Below, in pieces: positions 8,512-17,697 of a stretch of 64,000 nucleotides of DNA (its first letter is position 1; every line of letters starts with the position of its first letter). The position numbers and the translations under genes were made by a program. This DNA comes from Methanobacteriota archaeon (GTDB lineage: Archaea; Halobacteriota; Methanomicrobia; Methanomicrobiales; Methanomicrobiaceae): positions 120,255 through 184,254 of the forward strand of contig JAENZA010000001.1 in assembly GCA_016841485.1 (NCBI GenBank). Reading direction: 5' to 3'. Below the pieces are notes generated by a model. That model was not told the origin of the DNA. It saw only the letters and a program-made list of their open reading frames with translations, and searched no databases.

Positions 8512-8764
8512 GTTTAAAAAAGCGCTCAGGCGCCGCGGTATTGCACCGGTAACGTCAGTCATACAGAAATTTGATGAAGGACAGAAAGTCCATGTCGTCA
8601 TCGACTCCAGCATCCAGAAAGGGATGCCGCACCGCAGGTTCCATGGAAAGACCGGGACGATTGTGGGACGTCAGGGACGTGCATGGGTTCTTCAGGTCAA
8701 CGATGGCAACAGCGTCAAGACTGTCGTTTCCCGACCGCAACATCTAAAACCCCAAAAATTATAA
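8471..8764 (+). CDS. rpl21e: 50S ribosomal protein L21e
   Basis: ATG 8471 is preceded by GGATAAGGA and gives MAHHNGPRKKTRYKFKK, the standard L21e start; the track's 8420 start adds an out-of-family extension read from pus10. The protein is 97 residues, basic, with VHVVIDSSIQKGMPHRRFHGK and GTIVGRQGRAWVL from the SH3-like fold. The first 41 bases lie inside the pus10 coding region, an unusually long overlap. Confidence 0.95.
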   Translation: MAHHNGPRKKTRYKFKKALRRRGIAPVTSVIQKFDEGQKVHVVIDSSIQKGMPHRRFHGKTGTIVGRQGRAWVLQVNDGNSVKTVVSRPQHLKPQKL

Positions 8765-8781
8765 TTTTTCCTGTGATTGGC

Positions 8782-9132
8782 ATGAAAGTTAAGGGAATAG
8801 TTAGTGAAGAGAGGATTTCGCTCCCCGAAGTACGTGAGACGCTCCTTGCCGTTGAATCGGCTCGGATCGAATCAGGAAGTGAGATGTCTTATGAACTCCG
8901 CAGGAGTATTGAGCATGCCAATCATCTCTCAAAAACCGATGCGGACAATGCCAGGGCACTTCTTGAAGAGCTCTCCAAGGTGGAAAAGATTAAACCTGAC
9001 ATTGCTTACCGGATTGTCAATATTATGCCAAAAACCCGGGACGAACTGCGGGCAATCTATGCCAAAGAGCGGTTCACCCTGACGGGTGATGAACTCGATG
9101 AGATCATCGACCTTGTTTTAGCTCATTATTGA
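8782..9132 (+). CDS. rpo4: DNA-directed RNA polymerase subunit Rpo4 (RpoF)
   Basis: ATG 8782 gives MKVKGIVSEERISLPEV, 116 residues; GTG 8773 is an alternative three codons upstream. It matches Rpb4/RpoF: an N-terminal segment that tucks under Rpo7, then an HRDC-like helical bundle with TDADNARALLEELSKVEKIKPDIAYRIVNIMP. With Rpo7 it makes the stalk of archaeal RNA polymerase. The gene sits between L21e and a DUF655 gene, the conserved euryarchaeal order L21e-rpoF-DUF655-rsmA. Confidence 0.93.
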   Translation: MKVKGIVSEERISLPEVRETLLAVESARIESGSEMSYELRRSIEHANHLSKTDADNARALLEELSKVEKIKPDIAYRIVNIMPKTRDELRAIYAKERFTLTGDELDEIIDLVLAHY

Positions 9133-9143
9133 GGGTGATTATC

Positions 9144-9704
9144 TTGCGGTCTGATAAAAAAGAGCTTTATGCAGTCGTTATTGACTTTCTCCCACGCGGA
9201 CGGGTCGAAGTGATCCGTCAGCAGTACAAGCCTGAACCACTTGTACAGGGAGTCGGTAAGGATCAGTTCAAACTTCTGGAACTTGTCCCAAAAGTGAATG
9301 ATATACAACTCCATGATGTGGTGTATATAGGAGACAAGGAACGGGATAAAATTGAGCGGGTCAAACGTCGTGTCGGTTATGAGGATCTTACCCAGACCGC
9401 AAAGATGGAGCTTCCTTTCGCAATCGAAGCTATTGTAAAAGAAGAAGAACAGCGATTTGTTGACTTCTACAACAATGCCGTTCCCATCTCAATCAAGCTG
9501 CATATGCTCCATCTTCTTCCGGGGATCGGGAAGAAACTTCTCCAGGAGATCCTCGATGAAAGAACGAAACAGCCGTTTGAAAATTTCGAAGATATCTCCA
9601 CGCGAATCAAGGCCATTCCGCATCCCGAGCAGATGGTCGTGAAACGAATCATGGAAGAGATTGAAGATCCGGAGATCAAATACCGTCTCTTCACGTCGAA
9701 ATGA
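9144..9704 (+). CDS. DUF655 family helix-hairpin-helix protein
   Basis: GAGGGTGA at 9131-9138 is five bases ahead of TTG 9144, which I prefer to the track's TTG 9129; the protein is then 186 residues. The N-terminal half, with YAVVIDFLPRGR, resembles an OB-like beta fold, and LLPGIGKKLLQEILDER near residue 130 is a helix-hairpin-helix motif that binds nucleic acid backbones. This family is fixed between rpo4 and rsmA in archaea and is thought to act in RNA metabolism, but no reaction is known. Its ending ATGA overlaps rsmA. Confidence 0.88.
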   Translation: MRSDKKELYAVVIDFLPRGRVEVIRQQYKPEPLVQGVGKDQFKLLELVPKVNDIQLHDVVYIGDKERDKIERVKRRVGYEDLTQTAKMELPFAIEAIVKEEEQRFVDFYNNAVPISIKLHMLHLLPGIGKKLLQEILDERTKQPFENFEDISTRIKAIPHPEQMVVKRIMEEIEDPEIKYRLFTSK

Positions 9705-10510
9705 AGGCACCGAGGGACCAGCACTTTCTCATCGACAGGAAAGCAATCGAAAGAATTGCCGAAATGGTCGATGTTGCCGGAAAGCGGGTTCTGGAAATAG
9801 GTCCTGGCGAAGGCCCTCTTACCAAAGCTCTTTTGAACCGTGGCGCGACTGTCATTGCAGTTGAACTAGACAGCGGTCTGGTTGAGAACCTGAAAATCCG
9901 GTTTGCCCGTGAGATCAAAGAGGGAACTCTCATACTGATTCATGGAGATGCCATCAGGTGCGAGATTCCCCCCTTTGAAAAGGTTGTTGCAAACCTCCCC
10001 TATTCAGCCTCATCGAAGATCACCTTTCGCCTCCTTGACATCGGGTTTACTGAGGCGGTGCTGATGTACCAGAAGGAATTCGGCCAACGTATGATCGCCC
10101 CCCCCGGAACACCAGGTGTGGGCAGACTTTCCATTATGGTGCAGACGTACGCAAAAATTAAAACAATGATGCAACTTTCTCCCAAAGCGTTTTCACCACC
10201 GCCGGAGGTCTATTCATGGGTCATGAAAATTACCCCGCGGTCTCCTCCGTACCCGATTGCAGACACGGACCTCTATGCACTGGTTGTTCGCGAACTCTTT
10301 TCCCACCGGAGGAAAACCGTGCGAAAGGGGCTTAAAACATCACGGAGCCTGCTCGGAGGGGAGAGAACCGACCTTATCATTGCCGCTCTCCCGGATGAAG
10401 TTCTCATGAAACGACCGGAAGAACTCTCTCTCAAGGAATTTGCAGATATTGCAAATGCCGGAGTCCTGAAATCAGAAGAGAGTCTTACGGCATCAAAAAA
10501 AGACATTTAA
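9701..10510 (+). CDS. rsmA: 16S rRNA dimethyladenosine transferase RsmA/KsgA
   Basis: A 269-residue class I methyltransferase starting MKAPRDQHFLIDRKAIERI. SAM-binding motif I VLEIGPGEGPLT and acidic motif II (VIAVELD) are followed by the catalytic VANLPYSASSKI (motif IV, NLPY) and a C-terminal helical domain with LFSHRRKTVRKGLK. It dimethylates two adjacent adenines in the 3'-terminal hairpin of 16S rRNA, a late checkpoint of small-subunit assembly. Start ATGA overlaps the DUF655 stop. It ends the translation superoperon; the stop overlaps the convergent HerA-like gene by 4 bases. Confidence 0.96.
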   Translation: MKAPRDQHFLIDRKAIERIAEMVDVAGKRVLEIGPGEGPLTKALLNRGATVIAVELDSGLVENLKIRFAREIKEGTLILIHGDAIRCEIPPFEKVVANLPYSASSKITFRLLDIGFTEAVLMYQKEFGQRMIAPPGTPGVGRLSIMVQTYAKIKTMMQLSPKAFSPPPEVYSWVMKITPRSPPYPIADTDLYALVVRELFSHRRKTVRKGLKTSRSLLGGERTDLIIAALPDEVLMKRPEELSLKEFADIANAGVLKSEESLTASKKDI

Positions 10511-12240
10511 TTTTTTTGTATCATTACCCGTGTTCCGTGCACTCCATCGATAAAAACAGACCTCACCGATGTGCCTGATGCGATGGATACCTCATATACC
10601 GGATAGTAAAACCTGTCACAGGTGCGGATTTCAGAAGTAGGTTCGATGACCTTGAGAATTGTCCGGATATCATCGGTGCGTACAGGGCACTCTTCAACGG
10701 TCACCTCCTCAAGGACAACGGGGGACGAGGGCAGAGTGCGCACGGAAGTACCAAGTTTGGGGGTGCCGTGACTGACCAGCGGGACATAGACAGGAACTCC
10801 TCCCGCATAGTCGGCTGCGGTAATTAATTTCCTTGCAAGCAGTTCATCAATCGCTCGTTCGACATCCCCGGGGCCAATTCGTGCTGCCGCCTCAATCTCT
10901 GTGGCGGTTTCCCCTGACATGGAAAATGCTGAGAGAACACGTATCGCTTCTTCCGAAAGCCCGATATAGTCAGAAAAACATGGTCTGAGCCGTAGCCCGC
11001 CCTCGGGTTCAGCACAGTGGCCGTGGATGCCGTCGATAAAAAATGCGGTTTCCTGGGTATTCTTCTTGATGATACCAGCGATATACCTGACATTCACATG
11101 ATAGAGGGGCCAGTACAACAGATCCACCGATGCAAGACGCTCATTTTCGCCAAAAATGAGCATCTTTTTCTTCAGCCTTCCCCCTGCAATATTCAGCGCC
11201 TCATCACGGGTAATATGCACCTGCATCCCCTTCAGAGCCAGAGGGGACGGACTGCGTCTCTTTCGTACCTTTGCACGTGCCGGTTTTGAGGCCTTGGGCG
11301 GTGGTGTATTGCCTGTTGGTTCACCGGATGGTGGCGCTCCCTCGGCAGAAGAAATTTTCCCTGAAAGCTTCGCCGGCTCGAAAGCCTCCTTTCCGGATTC
11401 TTCCGGAGACGCTATTGGAATTTCAGGTTCTTCTTCCTCAGACGGACCCGCTGATAACGGACTGGGATCACGATAGGAGAGGAGGGGGGTGAGCCCCCTG
11501 TGCTTAGTTTCCCGTTTTGCAAACCGCATCTTGGTCTTTTCACGGGTCAGACCGCCCATCACAAAGAAATCACCGGGATTTAAAGTGGAGAGTTCTTCAA
11601 CCTCCCTCTTAGAGCCGAAGAAGAGATCCACCGCCTTGAGATCGTTTTCTATGGAGAGCTTTCCTATGATCTGGTTATTGCACTGTGACAGCACATTTTT
11701 TGTCACGATGGCAGGCCTCTGGGTCGCAACAAGCATACCAAGTCCCCGCTTTCTGCCCCTTCGTGAAATTTCCTCGATTTTCTTGATGGAATCCTTACTC
11801 TGAGGAATGAACTTGTCAGCTTCCTCAACAACCAATAGATACGGCTGTCGTTCCTCTGTTGCAATGTCATAGAGAATATGGGCAAGACGCGCGACCTTGT
11901 CTGTCATTGCCACTTCAGAAACATCGTAAATGACCGGAACACCGGAATGCATCGATTCAATAAGTATCTCCTTCAGGTTTACCTTTTCAATGTCATAGTC
12001 ACATTCTTCATCGGCTCCAATCCAGATCAGGTCAAACTTGTCCTTCAGGGAGAAGTATTCCCCTTCCGTATCGATGAGGCAGAATCCAATCCTGTACCGG
12101 CAGAGCTGTTCACACACAACCGCGATGCTCCAGCTTTTCCCGGCACCAGACTGGGCGATAATGCAGGTCCTCCCCGTAACTAGTTCCTGAGCATCAATGG
12201 CAAAATCCCTGCCTGCTGCTTTTCCTATGACAATCTCCAT
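10507..12240 (-). CDS. HerA-like/DUF87 ATP-binding protein
   Basis: The ATG at 12240 (MEIVIGKAAGRDFAIDAQ) is chosen because the family starts there; the track start at 12360 runs into the divergent methyltransferase. The 577-residue product has Walker A AQSGAGKSWS, Walker B YLLVVEEADKF, and the arginine region RRGRKRGLGMLVATQRPA of HerA/FtsK-type ATPases in its first 280 residues. A Pro/Ser/Glu-rich linker (about 300-370) joins a C-terminal part with two similar alpha-beta segments (LLYWPLYHVNVRYIAG... and RFYYPVYEVSIASG...) around a winged-helix-like stretch. It probably pumps or remodels DNA; no nurA lies next to it, so it may not be the HerA of end resection. Confidence 0.8.
   Translation of the reverse strand: MEIVIGKAAGRDFAIDAQELVTGRTCIIAQSGAGKSWSIAVVCEQLCRYRIGFCLIDTEGEYFSLKDKFDLIWIGADEECDYDIEKVNLKEILIESMHSGVPVIYDVSEVAMTDKVARLAHILYDIATEERQPYLLVVEEADKFIPQSKDSIKKIEEISRRGRKRGLGMLVATQRPAIVTKNVLSQCNNQIIGKLSIENDLKAVDLFFGSKREVEELSTLNPGDFFVMGGLTREKTKMRFAKRETKHRGLTPLLSYRDPSPLSAGPSEEEEPEIPIASPEESGKEAFEPAKLSGKISSAEGAPPSGEPTGNTPPPKASKPARAKVRKRRSPSPLALKGMQVHITRDEALNIAGGRLKKKMLIFGENERLASVDLLYWPLYHVNVRYIAGIIKKNTQETAFFIDGIHGHCAEPEGGLRLRPCFSDYIGLSEEAIRVLSAFSMSGETATEIEAAARIGPGDVERAIDELLARKLITAADYAGGVPVYVPLVSHGTPKLGTSVRTLPSSPVVLEEVTVEECPVRTDDIRTILKVIEPTSEIRTCDRFYYPVYEVSIASGTSVRSVFIDGVHGTRVMIQKN
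10511..10517 (+). terminator. Oligo-T terminator after rsmA
   Basis: A run of seven T directly follows the rsmA stop codon and lies within the last codons of the convergent HerA-like gene. Archaeal RNA polymerase terminates at oligo-T without needing a hairpin, so this probably ends the long plus-strand transcript. Confidence 0.55.
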
Positions 12241-12316
12241 AAGTCCGTATTTACAATGTAGCATGTACATGGCTTTAAAGGGTAATGCCGCAGGCCGATA
12301 CTGAGAAGGAACATAC

Positions 12317-12943
12317 ATGGAGCCGAAATTCAATAACCGAAAGAATGCGACTGAAGCCATCCCGGCACCATGGCATCCGCAGGTCTATCAGCCCGAAGCA
12401 GACACAATGCTCCTTCTGGAGGCAGCCATGCATGAGGTGCAGCCCGGAGAGACAGTGCTGGAAATTGGAACCGGCAGTGGCTATATTGCGCGGCACGTCT
12501 CGGCGATTACCCGCTGCTATGCAACCGACATCAATCCGCATGCCTGCAGAACCGCACGAACGCAGGGTGTGGAGGTTATCAGGACGGATCTCGCATCGGG
12601 CATCTGCCGCAGGTTTGATGTAGTCCTCTTTAACCCGCCCTATCTTCCGACATCTGAAGGTGAACGTATGGATGACTGGCTGGAATACGCCCTTGACGGC
12701 GGAGAAGATGGCCGTGATGCCATACGAAGATTTGCAGGGATTCTGTCCGGCATTATCGCCCCCTTTGGCAGAGCTCTGCTCCTCATATCTGAATGTACCG
12801 GCATCGACGAGGTGAGGGATATATTCGGCAGGCAGGGATTTCTCACCTTCATTGTTGCACAGACCATCACCGAAGGCGAACGTCTCGTCGTCCTTCGCAT
12901 CATGCATGACCTCTGTCGTATGAGTGCGGGGATGAGGGCATAA
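12317..12943 (+). CDS. Mtq2/HemK2-like class I protein methyltransferase
   Basis: A 208-residue SAM-dependent methyltransferase. HPQVYQPEADTMLLLEAA near residue 21 is the typical HemK2 start, VLEIGTGSGYIARHV is SAM motif I, and VVLFNPPYLPTSEGE carries the NPPY motif that places a Gln or Asn side chain for N-methylation. The archaeal homologue works with Trm112 on the release factor aRF1 GGQ glutamine. GAAGGAAC precedes the ATG, and a TTTAAA-type promoter element lies near 12270. It is divergent from the HerA-like gene. Confidence 0.85.
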   Translation: MEPKFNNRKNATEAIPAPWHPQVYQPEADTMLLLEAAMHEVQPGETVLEIGTGSGYIARHVSAITRCYATDINPHACRTARTQGVEVIRTDLASGICRRFDVVLFNPPYLPTSEGERMDDWLEYALDGGEDGRDAIRRFAGILSGIIAPFGRALLLISECTGIDEVRDIFGRQGFLTFIVAQTITEGERLVVLRIMHDLCRMSAGMRA

Positions 12944-12986
12944 TATCAATCCGCCGGAACATCTCTCCCGGGACGACGGGAATTAT

Positions 12987-14789
12987 TCAGGACCGGTGGA
13001 ACAACCGGTCAAGTTGTTGTATGGTATACGAGAGGATGACAGGTCGTCCGTGGGGACAGGTGTATGGCTCACTGGTTCGCGAGAGCTGATCCAGCAGACG
13101 CTCCATCTGTTCATTACTCAGCGTTGTGCCTGCCTTTATGGCACCCCGGCAAGCTACCATACAGGTAATCTGTTCACTTCTTTCATCAGAAGATAGCGAT
13201 TTTTCGGCAATGAGATCCCCTGCAATGTCACTGATGATCTCCGCGCCGAGACGTTTGCCAAGTACCATTGGTACAGACCGGACGGCAATGGTATCACCGC
13301 CAAACTCTTCGACAACAAAGCCCTGGTCCTCAAGGACACGGGAGGCCTCCTTCAGTGCGGCATGTTCTGCCGGTCTCAGGGAGACCACCAGCGGAACCAG
13401 CAAATCCTGGCGCTGGAGACGACCGGTTCTCCCTTCGCAGAGCTGATCATATAAAATACGCTCATGCGCCGCATGCTGATCGATGAGGAACAGTTCGTCA
13501 TCGGCAGCCGAGCCAGCGAGAATGTACCGCTCACACACCTGCCCTATTACCTTCAGGGAGGGGAGGAGACCTTTGGTTTCACCCTGATCACCGGTCTCTG
13601 TCAGTCGTAATTGTTTATCGGTCGTGGAGAATTTCAGGTGGACACTGCCTCCCCCCTTCACCCCCGAAGACGCCCCGGAATATTCCTTACCTCCCTCTTC
13701 ACGCACCCCTGTCTCGGCAGGACGCACCAATGGGCGATCACCATCACCACGGCGAACCTTCTGCTCCCTTTTGCGGAGGATATCGGTTGAATGAAGGATC
13801 TCAGAGACTGCCCGTGTTATCTCCTCCACTATCTCACGTTCCCGGGACAGCCGCACTTCACGTTTGGTTGGATGCACATTTACATCGACAAGCCCCGTGT
13901 CGATGGTCAGATTGAGAAAAACCGAGGGGTAGGATCCCTTTGCCACAAGGGTGCCATAGCCCGCCCGTACCGCCCGCCCGATGTTTTTTGAAAGGACCGG
14001 CCGGTGATTGACTGAGATGAAGGTGTCTGCCTTGTTTGTCCGGCAGTCCGAGGGGTGACTGATATACCCGTCAATACGCATAAAAGGCGAACCAGAGGAG
14101 ATGCCAATGAGTGTATTTGTCCGGTCATACCCGAACAGAAACCCGACGGTATCACTCAACCTCTCAGTTGACTGCGTCCGTATTCGTTCCTGACCATTAT
14201 GAGAGAGCAGAAACCCAACGTGCGGATGAGCCAGTGCCTCGGCCTCGACGACCAGGTAGACCTGAAGCAGTTCGGTCTGCCGTGATCGGAGGAATTTGCG
14301 CCGTGCCGGGGTGTTATAAAAAAGATCCTCAATGGTAACCGAAGTGCCGGCAGGAGCGGCAACCTCTCCAAAGTTGGTCACCTCACCACCGCTTACTGAG
14401 ATGGTTGTACCCGTATCCGCATATGGTGTCCGGGTAATCATGATCACTCTGGCGATGGAGGAAATACTGGCCAGTGCCTCTCCCCTGAATCCCATAGAAA
14501 GAACAGAATGCAGATCCTCGGCACGCCTGACCTTTGAGGTTGCATGCCGGAGAAATGCTTTTTCAACATCCTCAGCAGGGATGCCGCAGCCATCATCGAC
14601 AATTTTTATCCTGATGATCCCCTTCGTATCTGAAGCCAGGTCAATACTGATAGTCGATGCACCAGCATCAAGGGAATTTTCTATCAGTTCTTTGACAACC
14701 GATGCAGGCCGTTCAACTACCTCTCCTGCCGCAATCTGATTGATGGTATCGTCATCAAGGAGCGTAATACGTGTTCCATGTTCCTGCAT
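12987..14789 (-). CDS. mutL: DNA mismatch repair protein MutL (endonuclease type)
   Basis: A 600-residue protein. The GHKL ATPase domain has ELIENSLDAGA, DDGCGIPAED and MGFRGEALASIS; the C-terminal dimerization domain has DQHAAHERILYD, ACRGAIKAG and TCPHGRPVILSY, corresponding to the DQHAx2Ex4E, ACR and C(P/E)xxRP endonuclease motifs (the last Glu of the first motif is Asp here). It therefore looks like a nicking MutL, as expected where no MutH exists. It lies 12 bases after mutS on the same strand. MutS and MutL occur only in some archaea, usually explained by transfer from bacteria. Confidence 0.96.
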   Translation of the reverse strand: MQEHGTRITLLDDDTINQIAAGEVVERPASVVKELIENSLDAGASTISIDLASDTKGIIRIKIVDDGCGIPAEDVEKAFLRHATSKVRRAEDLHSVLSMGFRGEALASISSIARVIMITRTPYADTGTTISVSGGEVTNFGEVAAPAGTSVTIEDLFYNTPARRKFLRSRQTELLQVYLVVEAEALAHPHVGFLLSHNGQERIRTQSTERLSDTVGFLFGYDRTNTLIGISSGSPFMRIDGYISHPSDCRTNKADTFISVNHRPVLSKNIGRAVRAGYGTLVAKGSYPSVFLNLTIDTGLVDVNVHPTKREVRLSREREIVEEITRAVSEILHSTDILRKREQKVRRGDGDRPLVRPAETGVREEGGKEYSGASSGVKGGGSVHLKFSTTDKQLRLTETGDQGETKGLLPSLKVIGQVCERYILAGSAADDELFLIDQHAAHERILYDQLCEGRTGRLQRQDLLVPLVVSLRPAEHAALKEASRVLEDQGFVVEEFGGDTIAVRSVPMVLGKRLGAEIISDIAGDLIAEKSLSSDERSEQITCMVACRGAIKAGTTLSNEQMERLLDQLSRTSEPYTCPHGRPVILSYTIQQLDRLFHRS

Positions 14790-14801
14790 ACACCGGCACC
14801 T

Positions 14802-17420
14802 CTACTGTGCTTTCTTCTGAAGTTCGTATAGCTTTGCAAGGGCTTCGCGGGGAGTCATCGAATCGGGATCCAGATTTCGAAGCTCAATGAGCACCGGATC
14901 CGTGGTTTCTTTCACTCCTCCGGGTGCATCGATGAGAAGTACTTGGGTATACCGGGGAGTTTTTCCTTTTTGCGGCGTCAGAACACGCGTCCGTTCTGTG
15001 GAAAGAATATCCTCGGCACGTGACGAAACCTGTTTCGGGACGCCGGCAAGCCGTGCGACATGGATACCATAACTGCGGTCGGTGGCACCCGGAATGAGTT
15101 TGCGAAGAAAAATTACATCACTCCCGGTCTCCCTCACTGCAAAATGACAGTTTTTCGCCCTCCTGAGATCACTTTCCACTTCGACGATCTCGTGAAAATG
15201 GGTGGCAAAAAGGGTTCGCGGACCGGATTTTCCCCTCCCATGCAGGTACTCGAGTACAGAGCGTGCGATGGCATATCCGTCCAGGGTTGAAGTCCCCCGC
15301 CCAATTTCATCAAGAATGACGAGGCTTCTGTCCGTCACATTGTTGAGGATGTTTGCCAGTTCGAGCATCTCCACCATGAAGGTCGACTGTCCACTGGCAA
15401 GATCATCAAAGGCACCGACCCGGGTGAATATGCGATCCGTAATGCCGATGACGGCGTGATCTGCTGGGACGAAACTTCCCATCTGGGCCATGATACAGAT
15501 AAGTGCCACTTCACGCATGTAGGTGGACTTTCCTGCCATATTGGCACCGGTGATGATGAGAATCTGTGTTCCGGCGGCATCAAGCTCGGCGTCGTTGGGT
15601 ACGAAACCTGTCGCAAGGCTCCGCTCAACGACCGGATGACGTCCATCCGAAACGAGAAGGCGGCCCGAATCCTCTATGACCGGTCGGATGTAGCCGTACA
15701 GGGCGGAGACTTCGGCAAGAGAGGCAAAAACATCGATCCTGCCGATGTTTCGTGCCGTCTCCTGAAGGGAGGATACGTGGTTCTTCAGCATTCCAATGAT
15801 CTCGCCGAAGATCTCCGTCTCCATCGCGGTGAGCCGTTCCTCTGCATTTGATATCTTCGCCTCCATCTCCTGCAGGACGGGAAGGGTGTACCGCTCACCA
15901 TTGACCATGGTTTGTTTTCTCACATACTCAGGGGGTACGAGTTGCAGGTTCGCCTTCGTTACTTCGATATAATACCCAAAGACTTTGTTATAAGCAATTT
16001 TTAGCGATTTTATACCGGTTCTTTCCCGTTCCTCCTGCTGGAAAGAAGCGATCCAGTCTTTACCACAGTGGGCGATGTCACGAAGCTCATCGAGGCGTGG
16101 ATCATAACCGTCACGGATCACCCCTCCGGTTTTTACGAGGACAGGAGGCTCGTCTGTCAGAGCGGATTCTATGAGCGAGATAATCGTGTCATGGGTGCTC
16201 ATGCCCTCGATGCATGATGCAATGGCACCAGGAAGGACTGCTTCATTTCGTGGAATAACTGCTCCCCGAATCCCGGGAATACGCACCAGCGAATCACGCA
16301 GCGTAACCAGATCACGCGGCCCAGCATTCCCGTATGATATGCGTCCTGCAATCCGTTCTATATCGGAAAATCGATGCAGACTCTCCCTCAGAGATGTCCG
16401 TTGCATCGGTTCATTGAAAAGGTATTCAACCGCATCGAGCCTCTCCTCAATACTGACTCTGTCAATGAGGGGGGCGATAATATCTGATCGTATCTGTCGC
16501 CCTCCCATCGCCGTTCTTGTGCGATCAAGAACTGAGAGCAGTGTTGAATCACTCCCATCCCTAATTCCCCTCACCAGTTCAAGATTTCGGAGAGTGATCG
16601 AATCCAGCACCATAGTCGTTGACGGAACCATGGCAGATAGTGTAAGAATGTGGGAAAGATCGGATTTTTGCGTTTCCTTCGCATACGCGAGGCAGCCCCC
16701 GGCAGCACAAACGCCTTCCTCCATCCCACTGCATCCAAACCCTTCCAGCGAGGCCACTGAAAAATGACGGCATAACAGCTGAAACGCCTTATCATAGCTG
16801 AAATGATACGGGTCGTAGGGGGTGACCAAAACCCCGCGTTCCTTCAGCACTCGTGCTATCCATCCGGGAGATTCCTCCGGGACGACGCATTCGGATGGCA
16901 TATGCCTGTCAATTGCTGATGCGAGTTCTGCACCATCCTCGCCACCACAGGAAGTGATGAAAAATTCACCTGTCGTAATATCAAGGAAAGCGAGGCCCAG
17001 CCGTTTCCCTTTATTTAACAGGGTAAGGCCCATCAGGTAGCTCTGCCCCGCAGTATAGACCATCGCCGAATCAATGACCGTCCCTGGAGTGATGACGCGG
17101 ACAACATCGCGCTTTACCACCCCTTTTGCCTTTTTCGGGTCCTCTACCTGATCACAGACCGCAACGCGGTATCCCTTCTTCACCAGACGTGATATATAGG
17201 ATTCACCGGCGTGGATGGGGACTCCGGCAAGGGGCATTCTCTCCCCATCCATAGTCCTTCCGCGTGAGGTCAGGGTGATGTCAAGTTCACGCGAGACAAG
17301 TTCCGCATCTTCTCCGAATGTTTCATAAAAATCACCCATCTGGAAAAAAAGGACACATCCGGGGTATTGCGCCTTCATGTCGTAAAACTGCCGCATCGCA
17401 GGAGTTGGTCCCTTACTCAT
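14802..17420 (-). CDS. mutS: DNA mismatch repair protein MutS
   Basis: An 872-residue MutS1. The mismatch-reading motif QMGDFYETF is at residues 26-34, the clamp and lever domains follow, and the ATPase domain has GANMAGKSTYMREV (Walker A), ILDEIGRGTST (Walker B/D loop), and ATHFHEI. The final helix-turn-helix and Lys-rich tail are present. MutS binds mispairs and recruits MutL, encoded immediately downstream as one operon. The start ATG has GCGAG upstream. Full length with no missing motif. Confidence 0.98.
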   Translation of the reverse strand: MSKGPTPAMRQFYDMKAQYPGCVLFFQMGDFYETFGEDAELVSRELDITLTSRGRTMDGERMPLAGVPIHAGESYISRLVKKGYRVAVCDQVEDPKKAKGVVKRDVVRVITPGTVIDSAMVYTAGQSYLMGLTLLNKGKRLGLAFLDITTGEFFITSCGGEDGAELASAIDRHMPSECVVPEESPGWIARVLKERGVLVTPYDPYHFSYDKAFQLLCRHFSVASLEGFGCSGMEEGVCAAGGCLAYAKETQKSDLSHILTLSAMVPSTTMVLDSITLRNLELVRGIRDGSDSTLLSVLDRTRTAMGGRQIRSDIIAPLIDRVSIEERLDAVEYLFNEPMQRTSLRESLHRFSDIERIAGRISYGNAGPRDLVTLRDSLVRIPGIRGAVIPRNEAVLPGAIASCIEGMSTHDTIISLIESALTDEPPVLVKTGGVIRDGYDPRLDELRDIAHCGKDWIASFQQEERERTGIKSLKIAYNKVFGYYIEVTKANLQLVPPEYVRKQTMVNGERYTLPVLQEMEAKISNAEERLTAMETEIFGEIIGMLKNHVSSLQETARNIGRIDVFASLAEVSALYGYIRPVIEDSGRLLVSDGRHPVVERSLATGFVPNDAELDAAGTQILIITGANMAGKSTYMREVALICIMAQMGSFVPADHAVIGITDRIFTRVGAFDDLASGQSTFMVEMLELANILNNVTDRSLVILDEIGRGTSTLDGYAIARSVLEYLHGRGKSGPRTLFATHFHEIVEVESDLRRAKNCHFAVRETGSDVIFLRKLIPGATDRSYGIHVARLAGVPKQVSSRAEDILSTERTRVLTPQKGKTPRYTQVLLIDAPGGVKETTDPVLIELRNLDPDSMTPREALAKLYELQKKAQ

Positions 17421-17697
17421 CTCGCGTCATTGTTATGTTCGGTGCGTGAAGTTATGAGTGTTGTTGAATGTACCGCCTATTCCCATTACGGACCGGGAAG
17501 ATGTCTGCGTGATAGTATTCAATCAACTCTTCATGGCGGGGGTAATCCCGGTATACAATAGTTTCACTTTTTACCTTTTACGGCAATTATTACTCACAAA
17601 TATGAGTGTGAGCCATTGTCGATCACGGGTCTGACGTTTCACCGGCCCACACAGTCTCACAACAATACCAACGCAAACAACTGAAAAGGAGAGTGCC

